DNA from: Macquaria australasica
Taxonomy: Eukaryota > Chordata > Actinopteri > Centrarchiformes > Percichthyidae
Direction: 5' to 3'
Length of the DNA: 64,000 nt
Assembly: GCA_005408345.1 (NCBI GenBank)
Contig: SEMN01000638.1
Location: 206,988 to 270,987, forward strand
Below the pieces are notes generated by a model that was given only the letters and a program-made list of their open reading frames with translations, did no database searches and had not been told where the DNA came from. Made by a program: the position numbers and the translations under genes. This document shows positions 57,313 through 64,000 of the stretch, one piece after another. Position 1 is the first letter of the stretch; every line of letters begins with the position of its first letter.

Positions 57313-57605
57313 TACCCCCACCGCCCGACTGAGGCCGGGGAGCCATCCGGCCGAACCTACTCCCCCCCCATAGGACGAGAGAGAAAGTCGGCTACAGCCA
57401 TCTGCACCCCCGGCCTATGGACCACCCTGAACTTAAAGGGCTGTAAAGCCAGATACCACCGGGTGATCCGCGCGTTGGCATCTTTCATGCGGTGGAGCCA
57501 TTGGAGCGGAGCGTGGTCCGAACAGAGGGTGAAGGCCCGCCCCAGCAAGTAGTACCGCAGGGCCCCGACCGCCCACCGGATAGCCATCCTCAGGAAATGC
57601 CTGAG
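57313..57605 (-). pseudogene. Gypsy RNase H fragment
   Basis: Minus-strand frame: AIRWAVGALRYYLLGRAFTL, CSDHAPLQWLHRMKDANARI, TRWYLALQPFKFRVVHRPG and VADFLSRPMGGE. This is the end of the RNase H domain of a Ty3/Gypsy polyprotein, including the SDHAPL strand and the HRPG...ADFLSR terminus that precedes integrase. The integrase, about 1.5 kb in complete elements, is absent: a purine tract and LTR follow within 50 bp. The 5' side is cut at about 57,605 by the hAT exon, so only about 80 codons remain, without a stop until the natural-looking end. Confidence 0.85.
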
Positions 57606-57693
57606 GAAATGTCACGCTGCAGCAAGGTGGCACTGACAAGTGGTTCGTGAAGGAGAAGCATTCCCTGGTGTGTCCTAGGATGGTATCACAGAC
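57605..57693 (-). pseudogene. hAT transposase exon 3, truncated
   Basis: A TCTCTCTGTAG acceptor precedes exon sequence at 57,693, which reads VCDTILGHTRECFSFTNHLS, matching the region after the DUF4371/CxxH part in ZMYM1-like hAT transposases. The codon phase fits exon 2 exactly. A one-base loss after HLS and then the switch into Gypsy text near 57,605 end it. Confidence 0.65.
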
Positions 57694-58589
57694 CTACAGA
57701 GAGAAGAATAAAAAAAATAATAATATGTAGAGATGACAAAATGCCCATTTCACCTACATCACCTAAAGTTACCAACAGTCCACAGTTCCATTTCTAAATA
57801 TGGAACTACTTAAGTAATTTTTACTGCCACTGTTACATTCTATGTCATAAAAAGAGTAGGAAAATATTAGCTAACTCCAAGGTCATCTATAGAGCCCTCT
57901 GTTGCCATCTGTTGGACAAAATGTGAATATGTTAATGCTGAAGATTAATGCTTAAGTCTTACAGCAAAGAATGCTGAAGTTAAAAATATCTTGAAATTCT
58001 CAATAGGATTACATACTATTTTATACCATGTAACAAACAATTGGGGCCTCATTCATTTCTGAATAAGATGAAGAAATAGGAAGACTTTTTCACAGTGGCC
58101 AGTGACAAGGGGACTGGGTATTAGGAGTATCCCTAACACAAGATATTAGGAGAAGTGAAGGTCAGGTGAAGAGCTGCATGCACCAAGAATATAAGCAATA
58201 TTATTTCAGGTTCTGTCACATGCACCCTGACTCAGGCTCAATACAGAAACCTATTGTTCCCACAAAAGTGCATAATATTTGATCATACAAATTGTATTCT
58301 TCTTCAGCAAAGAACAAAAGATGGATTGTGAGATGATAACCCTGTTTCTTCACAAGCATTCAACAATTTCTTTAAACCCCTTTTTCACATGGTATTTACT
58401 TAAACATTTAATCACTTACTATCACTAAATTACAGATTAGTTTCACCAAGACAATATTCTATTTAAACAGTTTTAGCTCTAATTTTATGCTAGTTCAACT
58501 ACTTGTATTACATTTAAATAATTTCGATTTATTCCCCAATAAACATATTTCATCCACACAAAGTAGGTAAAAAGTTGGCAAACATACTT
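57694..58589 (-). other. Intron 2 of the hAT transposase; no other gene
   Basis: AT-rich sequence between the donor at 58,750 and the acceptor at 57,694. Nothing coding was recognised. Confidence 0.45.
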
Positions 58590-58599
58590 CCACAGATAT

Positions 58600-58617
58600 A
58601 CATACACACACACACAC

Positions 58618-58648
<31 letters not shown>

Positions 58649-58655
58649 TATATAT

Positions 58656-58699
<44 letters not shown>
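58600..58699. repeat. Compound (CA)n(TA)n microsatellite
   Basis: Alternating blocks of CA and TA dinucleotides within intron 2 of the transposase gene. Cys-Val frames on the minus strand are artefacts. Confidence 0.95.
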
Positions 58700-58701
<2 letters not shown>

Positions 58702-58750
58702 CACTCCATTGTAACATGGACTGTGACTGATTTCTACAACATAAACTCAC

Positions 58751-58850
58751 CTCTGCTGCAATCCTTTCATGGTCCTCTGGACTGAGTGCCCGACGCCTCT
58801 TTGTTGGCTGAGAGCCACTGCTTTGCTCAACCATGGAATGGAGAGAATTT
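58751..58850 (-). CDS. hAT transposase exon 2
   Basis: Bounded by a TTTACAG acceptor (AG at 58,851-58,852) and a GTGAGT donor (at 58,745-58,750). The 100-bp exon completes the split Arg codon from exon 1 and reads NSLHSMVEQSSGSQPTKRR, then ALSPEDHERIAAE, with no stop. The basic KRRR stretch could be a nuclear localisation signal. Length and phase at both sides agree with exons 1 and 3. Confidence 0.65.
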
Positions 58851-58865
58851 CTGTAAAGGAAAAAG

Positions 58866-58940
58866 ATCATTATACTACTACTATTACTACTACTACTACT
58901 ACTACTACTAATAATGATAATGATAATAATAATGAGAATA
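58866..58940. repeat. (CTA)n/(TAA)n trinucleotide repeat
   Basis: Runs of CTA then TAATGA/TAA units in intron 1 of the transposase. Confidence 0.85.
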
Positions 58941-58989
58941 GAAAGTGAATAATATTAAATCATATTAATAACAGGAATACAGTTAGTAC

Positions 58990-60497
58990 CTGATCTTTTG
59001 TATGTCCTGTTGGAACTGCTGGATGCACCCATTGATATGGACCGAATCAATGTTCCTCTTCTGGAGCTTGGCATAGAGGAGGTCCACATGTGGCATGATG
59101 TGGTGAAAAAGTTGCAGAAAGAACTTAAAATCCTGATCCTCCAGTCGCATAGCGAAGGCTCCTGCTTCTCTTACGGTAGCAGCGTCAAAGTCACCTGAGT
59201 CTCGTATGCTCTCAAAACAGTGGATGAGGTTGTCTCTGTGCTCAAACACGGTATTGATGGCATGGCTGTGGAAGTTCCATCTGATGTTGCTGGATGTTGG
59301 TAGTCTATGGGCCACACCTGTCCGCTTGGGTGATCTGGAAAAAAAGCTGGCAAATCCATCAAGGTCAGAAAAAAAAATTCTCACTTTGGATATGTGAGAG
59401 GTGGCCTGTTGCATTATCAGGTTGAGCTGATGTGCGTAGCAGTGGATGTAGTGGGCATTTGGGTACACATCTTGAATTCTCCTCTGAACACCTGCAGTGG
59501 CATCCCTCATCACGCTGGCTCCATCATATGCCTGGCAGATGAGCTTACTTTTCTGATCCTCTGGAAGGATGGCAGCAAGACGCTCTTTTAGTACTGCAGC
59601 AATGGACTCAGCTGTAGCTGACTGCAGAGGGATGAACTCAAAAAATCTTTCCTGCACGTTGTTTTTGTCGTCAATGTAACGCAGCACAAGCACAAGTTGG
59701 CACTGTGTGGCAATATCCATTGTCTCATCTGCCTGAATTGATAAAAAAGCACTGCTCTGGGCTTCTTTGATGATTTGTTCCCTCACAACAGACAACATGC
59801 AGTCTAGTAGCTCGTTCTGCACAGTTTTTGAAGTTCCCTTAAATACAGTGGCGTTCTCAAGGTGCTCTATCAACACTCCATCAAGGGAGGCAACAAAATC
59901 CACCAACCCACGGAATATCCCGGGCTTATCGAAGCTCTCACTCTCATCATGGCCACGTAAAGCCAACTCAAAGGCTCCACAAAATTTCACACAGTCGATT
60001 ATTCTGCACAGGATGTGTCGGTTTTTTGTCACCTCTTCGATGTGCCTTCTAATGCCAATCCTGTAGCCTTCATCTAGCTGTTCAGCAATGCTAAGCCTGC
60101 CCAAAAAACTTAGCCTCATACAACTGTCTAGATGGCTGCGGCTACTTTCGTGCCGTTTGCATTTTTCAGAAAGATGTTTTAGGTCTCGTACCCCCGTCGT
60201 TGTCCACAATGCTTCGGTGCCGACAGTTTCAAATAGCAAACAGGGAAAGCAGTAAAAGGCATTACTTACACCACAGCCAGCTAGCCAACTCCGTTTGTCA
60301 TAACAAGAGCGGGAGAAGCCCCGGGTGGAAGCTCGTCCTCGATCACTTGCCTGCTGCTGAATTTGTAAATCGGGTCGGTCCGGTCCAAGTTCCTTTATTC
60401 TCTTTTTTTCTTCCAGTGAACGCCTTGTGAAAGGGTGTTTTTGTAAGGAAAAAACCGAATTTTCTTTGATTCCTGCGGTTCCACTTGAAGCTGCCAT
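58990..60497 (-). CDS. hAT-superfamily (ZMYM1-like) transposase, exon 1
   Basis: An uninterrupted frame of 502 codons up to the donor CAG|GTACTAAC at 58,990. A TTF-type zinc-finger region lies at residues 62-88 (RSCYDKRSWLAGCG, FYCFPC). A DUF4371-like RNase H-fold follows: QADETMD with catalytic Asp257, then QAYDGASVM with Asp325, CYAHQLNLI with the C-x-x-H pair (353-356) and IRW at 405-407. The third acidic residue and the hATC dimerisation domain should come from later exons, which are truncated. The enzyme would excise and insert a hAT element in the nucleus by cut-and-paste. The start is the first ATG of the frame, followed by AASSGTAG. Complete family members run about 650-800 residues. 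Lack of any stop over 1.5 kb suggests a young insertion or selection on this exon; domestication is possible but unproven. Confidence 0.9.
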
Positions 60498-61006
60498 CTC
60501 TTAAAAGTAGCGGTCAGTTAGCTAGCTAAGGAGCGGGAGTGACAGTCGCGCACCCGTAGTTATATTATTGTTGGGTGTGAATATGAAAGACAGCACGATT
60601 GTCCAATCACAATAGACAAAACAACATAAGAAAAATGCTAATTCGCTGCCAATAATAGTGGGAGTGTCTGGGGCGCAGAGAGCTGCGCCCTGTGGAAAAT
60701 CTGAAGCAACCAATTAGAGAGCAGCCTTAGGTCACCTGCTTTCCAAAAGTTGAAGGACTTATGTACTTTCTCATTTGACCAGCGCCCTTCACCCAGGAAG
60801 TGTATTAACCATAGACTGTATATGCCATTTTCTAATGAATACTGACAGGCACTGACAGACTAGGCTACCAGGCACATATTGTACGAGTAAACACTTTTTA
60901 TTTCATAATTATTTCTAATTTATTTATGTATGTTTAAGAGGACTGTCTTCTCTAGATATCTGGAGGGGACAGCGCCCCAGCGCCCCGCATTAACAAACCG
61001 CCACTG
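60498..61006 (-). mobile_element. hAT 5' flank with terminal repeat CAGTGGCGG
   Basis: The element's right end reads, on the minus strand, CAGTGGCGGTTTGTTAATGC and GGGGCGCTGGGGCGCTGTCC from 61,006 inward. CAGTGGCGG is a classic hAT terminus. The roughly 500 bp to the transposase start should hold its promoter; no clear TATA box is seen. Confidence 0.75.
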
Positions 61007-61071
61007 ATGCCTCAGCTGTCCAGTGACCCGACGTCCTGCTGCACTCCGCTCACTTAGGACTGGATCACGGT

Positions 61072-61119
61072 ATGGCAGACGGACTGCTGCAGAGGCTGCA
61101 CGGCATGGAGGATGTTCAG
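61072..61119 (+). CDS. Candidate host first coding exon (low confidence)
   Basis: An ATG at 61,072 opens MADGLLQRLHGMEDVQ and is followed at once by a GTGAGT splice-donor consensus (61,120-61,125). The sequence just upstream (61,007-61,071) is GC-richer than the surroundings and not part of the flanking hAT elements. That fits a short first exon with its 5' UTR. I do not recognise the protein. The frame stays open beyond the donor only because it runs into the long inverted repeat of the next element. Without downstream exons in the window the call remains tentative. Confidence 0.3.
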
Positions 61120-61151
61120 GTGAGTCAAAGGTCACAGCTGAGATTTACTAG

Positions 61152-62999
61152 GGTATATGCAGGGTGCCAAATGGCTAGTGAATGTTCAAATTTTGCCAGC
61201 CACTCAATAGAGATTACCATTGTATGGAGGTACTTTTGTGTCTTTTTTATGCAATCAAACAGAATAGGTTTGAGAGCAAAACTTTCCACATTGCAAACAA
61301 GAAATAGGTTTGAGAGCAAAATTATTGACACTGCAATCAAAAAATGGTTTAGTCCAAACGTTTTGCTTGCGAATCTAAAAGTTTTGCTTGCTGTTCAGCT
61401 GAATTCCGTGGGTGGGACCTACGCTGAAAGATGCAAGACACGTTTCTATTGGTCAGTCTCGATCGGAGTGACAGCTTGGCAACATCTGCAGTCAGTTAAC
61501 GAGAGAGGGTGTTTTGAACTCATGGAGAAGACCAGAGAAACTCAATATGCATGTATGTTTCTTTACACATAACCACCGCGGTTTTAATGCACAGGCTTAC
61601 CAGGGCTCAAGCCCCGCGGCCCGATGATGTGAAAGGGCCCACGAGGATCGGGGGAAAAAATTCACAGGGAGAAAAAAAAAAGCTTTACTTTGTGTGGTAC
61701 TCAATCCTGACTGTTGTGTGTATGTGTGTGTGTGTGTGTGTGTGTGTAAGCGCATATGCGCGCATTATGTGTGAGCTGGCCTGTACCTTTTGGTGACGCA
61801 ATTTCTATATCCAGTGTGCCAAATACGGGGGTCTCAGGGGGTCTCTGACCCCCTAATTAACAACTAGGACCCCCGAAGACGGCAAAATCAAATTTTGAGG
61901 GGGTCACAAAGTAAGCTAATTATTTATTATTTATCTGTATTGTAAAATTTGTTTTCAAGTTTAAATATTGAAAGGTAAGGAGCAACACAGAAAATGCAAC
62001 AGATGAACAGGCAGCTGATGTAGCCAGCAGCTGATGACGTGGTTACCGGTGCCGCTTGTAATTCTGCGGCGCAATTTTACATTCTGACTCTGCTATTCAT
62101 GATGTCGCTGTATAAACTGTGAAGCTTTCAGAACAGCTCACAGAGTCAGAAAAGCTCACAAGGTCAGTTAACAGTTAAATCCCGGTGAGTTCATGAAGGT
62201 GCTTGCTTAGCTGAGTTAGTTTGTCACTTGCACGTTAGCCATGTATTGAAGCCATTGTCACCACCAGTAACATCAATAATACCGTGCCACTACACTTTAA
62301 ACTGGCTACAAGCTGATGCAATAATACAACACATCACAAATATAAGAAACTCAGGTTAGATCGTTGAACACAAATAGTCCTGTTAACTAGCAGCTACAAG
62401 CACAGCACCATGTGCGAGTCACTAGCTAATTGAGCTCAGCTAGCAGCTACAGGCTGACAAAATAATATGTATTTGTTTAACCCATTACAACAGCACAGAT
62501 CGTTAAACAAAAGCAATCTACATGCACCAGCTCAAACATAACATTGTTGCTATCACTAAGACGGAAGTTATGTGTAAAGAAACATACATGCGTATTGAGT
62601 TTCTCTGGTCTTCTCCAGGAGTTCAAAACACCCTCTCTCTGTTAACTGACTGTCTATTGGCCAGTCTCGATCGTTCAGCGTAGGTCCCGCCCACGGAATT
62701 CAGCTGAACCGGAAGCAAAACTTTTGGATTTGCAAACAAAACTTTTGGATTTGCATTAACACACGTTTTCATCACACATTTATTTTATTTACAATAAACC
62801 ATTTTTTGATTGCAGTGTGGAAAGTTTCTCTCTCAAACCTATTCTGTTTGATTGCATAAAAAAGAGACAAAAGTTCCTCTATACCATTTTTTTGTTGTTT
62901 TTTTTTTGGCTGGTGAGTGAAGCAAATCTACCCCAGCCCTTGCACATTTCACCAGCATTTGGCTGGTGGCTGGTGCTGATTTTGTGCACTGGGTATATG
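61152..62999. mobile_element. hAT-like element with ~430-bp terminal inverted repeats
   Basis: Element 61,160-62,991 (1,832 bp), flanked by the perfect 8-bp duplication GGTATATG (61,152-61,159 and 62,992-62,999). Left end CAGGGTGCC, right end reads inverted CAGTGCAC. The arms (about 61,160-61,575 and 62,565-62,991) share long inverted words: CATACATGC/GCATGTATG, GGTCTTCTCC/ggagaagacc, GGGTGTTTTGAACTC and CAGCTGAATTCCGTGGG. The left arm holds an internal duplication of AATAGGTTTGAGAGCAAAA (61,265 and 61,301). The interior has no transposase frame, so it is non-autonomous. Confidence 0.9.
61722..61747. repeat. (TG)n microsatellite
   Basis: About 13 TG units inside the long-TIR element. Confidence 0.9.
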
Positions 63000-63580
63000 G
63001 CATGAAATATTTTTTTCTAGTTCCATTTATTGTGATTTTTAAGTTATTTTAAGGATTTGGGGTAAAATAACATGATGCCACGGGTTGTTTTTTTCTTCTG
63101 TCCTCCAGCCACCACCAGCCACCACTGCTTGCTATAATTATCTCCATGCAAATTCCAAGTTTATAAGAGAGTTGTACTTTGTTTCTCATAAGCAGGCTCA
63201 ACTAATGTAATGCTAATAAATATATTAAATAGTTTGGCAACTGATAAGTTCTAAAATGCTTTGGCTGCCCAAAGTCATCATTTAAAATGTGCTCAGAAAA
63301 TGAATTGATGATCCCTGATTTTATTTAATTGGGAAACTGCTAGGTTACAAAAAGTAAGAGCACAAACCAAGTCGGGTTGCTCTCCTCTGCCTTGCTTTGC
63401 CAGTGAATGGCTCCATAATAGTCAGTTATTTGTTGCAATTTCAGGTGATGATGGGGAGCCAATTTGTTCTCCATCAGCAGACGGCTCTCAGCTAGCTCTT
63501 CAAATGTGTACACCCTGCAAGTTATGTGGTTTAAAATGCATCTAAGTACAAAAGCAGGAGTCAACTTTTGTTGTAGAGAT
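63000..63580. other. No recognisable gene
   Basis: AT-rich sequence; an 86-codon minus-strand frame at 63,340-63,600 has no motif and overlaps the adjoining MITE. Confidence 0.45.
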
Positions 63581-63581
63581 T

Positions 63582-63992
63582 TAAAGGAAGAGTTTGACAT
63601 ATTGGGAAATGTGCTTATTTGCTTCCTTACTAAGAATTAGATGAGCAGAGTGAAACCACTACCGTGTCTGTCTGTTAAAAATGAAGCTACAGCCAGGAGA
63701 CAATTAGCTTAGCATAAAGGCTGGAAGCAGGGGGAAACAGCTAGCCTGGCTCTCTCCAAAGTGCAGTACTCCCTGGAGTCTCAAGGCACAACCTCATCAT
63801 TTTACACTTCAGTTTTTGTATGAATTAAACAAACAAGATATAAGGTGCTGCTGGGTGATTTTCTTATCTTTGGGCACCTCCTGGCTCTAGCTCCATAATT
63901 ACAATACAAGAGTCGTATAAATATTCTCATCTAACTCTCAGCAAGAAAGCAAATAAGCATATTTCGCAAAATGTTGAACTACTCTTTTCAAT
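63582..63992. mobile_element. MITE with ~45-bp inverted ends
   Basis: Left end AGGAAGAGTTTGACATATTG and GTGCTTATTTGCTTCCTT; reverse-complemented right end AAAGAGTAGTTCAACATTTTG and ATGCTTATTTGCTTTCTTG. The body words AGCTTAGCATAAAGGCTGG and AGGGGGAAACAGCTAGCC are those of an abundant teleost repeat. No coding capacity; the target duplication is not clear. Confidence 0.75.
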
Positions 63993-64000
63993 GTGTTTTC

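Noticed and set aside
57124..57552. 142-codon Pro/Ser-rich plus-strand frame
   Set aside because: It is antisense to a Gypsy RNase H fragment and LTR.
58485..58709. Cys-Val-Tyr rich minus-strand frames that look like membrane peptides
   Set aside because: They arise from the CA/TA microsatellite in the transposase intron.
56670..61006. A single hAT element from CAGTGGAGG to CCGCCACTG
   Set aside because: The flanking 8-mers (CTTGCTAT and ATGCCTCA) do not match, so the pairing of these ends is not supported.
61072..61572. 166-codon plus-strand frame as one protein
   Set aside because: After residue 16 it crosses a GTGAGT donor and runs into the inverted repeat of a transposon; only the first 16 codons are considered, at low confidence.
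1..64000. CRISPR array, operons, prophage or bacterial defence system
   Set aside because: Composition, introns, microsatellites and the mobile elements are those of a vertebrate nuclear genome; no spaced direct-repeat array or gene cluster is present.
1..64000. Endogenous retrovirus with envelope gene
   Set aside because: LTRs seen are solo or attached to Gypsy-type RNase H; no envelope-like or retroviral gag-pro-pol frame was found.

Overview
The window looks like nuclear DNA of a ray-finned fish, probably a percomorph. It is long, non-coding and moderately AT-rich, with CA/TG microsatellites and a dense mix of teleost-type mobile elements: jockey-superfamily LINEs, Ty3/Gypsy solo LTRs, a DIRS-type element, hAT and TTAA-flanked MITEs, a Tc1 end and tRNA-derived SINEs. 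No complete host protein-coding gene, rRNA, tRNA or CRISPR array is visible. The window is probably intergenic or intronic. Family names below come from recognising conserved protein motifs and repeat termini by eye, not from any search.

Layout. 1-538: 3' end of a Ty3/Gypsy element (internal tail plus LTR). About 1060-5060: an old plus-strand LINE split by a transposase-like pseudogene (2030-3150), an unclassified block (3473-4225) and a MITE (4441-4904). 5.0-19.2 kb: mostly unique sequence with repeat fragments, a YqaJ-like coding relic (6.6 kb), a solo LTR with perfect target duplication (9460-9915) and three stretches that look like conserved non-coding DNA (11.0, 14.6 and 17.1 kb). 19.2-22.4 kb: a minus-strand LINE interrupted by a longer plus-strand LINE. 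23.7-24.5 kb: a SINE carrying a 431-bp solo LTR. 26.8-27.9 kb: a THAP-domain relic and a Tc1 end. 28,158-32,271: an almost end-to-end DIRS-like tyrosine-recombinase retrotransposon on the minus strand, with inverted ends and the internal complementary region still readable. 32.3-33.9 kb: two more LTR pieces. 35.4-39.5 kb: three TTAA-flanked MITEs. 39.5-51.8 kb: mostly unrecognised sequence. 51.9-55.2 kb: two hAT MITEs. 57.0-61.0 kb: a ZMYM1-like hAT transposase gene with three phase-consistent exons, its C-terminus replaced by a Gypsy fragment. 61,160-62,991: a 1.8-kb hAT-like element with very long terminal inverted repeats. 63.6-64.0 kb: a further MITE.

How the parts relate. The elements form a readable stack of insertions: older LINEs and SINEs are cut by younger LTRs, MITEs and LINEs. 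Several insertions keep exact target-site duplications (GTGAG, CAGGT, CAAGTAGG, GGTATATG), which fixes their boundaries to the base. The most intact coding sequence is the first exon of the hAT transposase (502 codons, no stop). A short splice-donor-terminated reading frame at about 61,072 is the only hint of a host exon. I found no evidence of a new multi-gene system. The most unusual items are the DIRS element with complete end architecture, the intron-containing hAT transposase, the long-TIR hAT element and an unclassified transposase-like pseudogene with an HGKGAPDGIGG motif.
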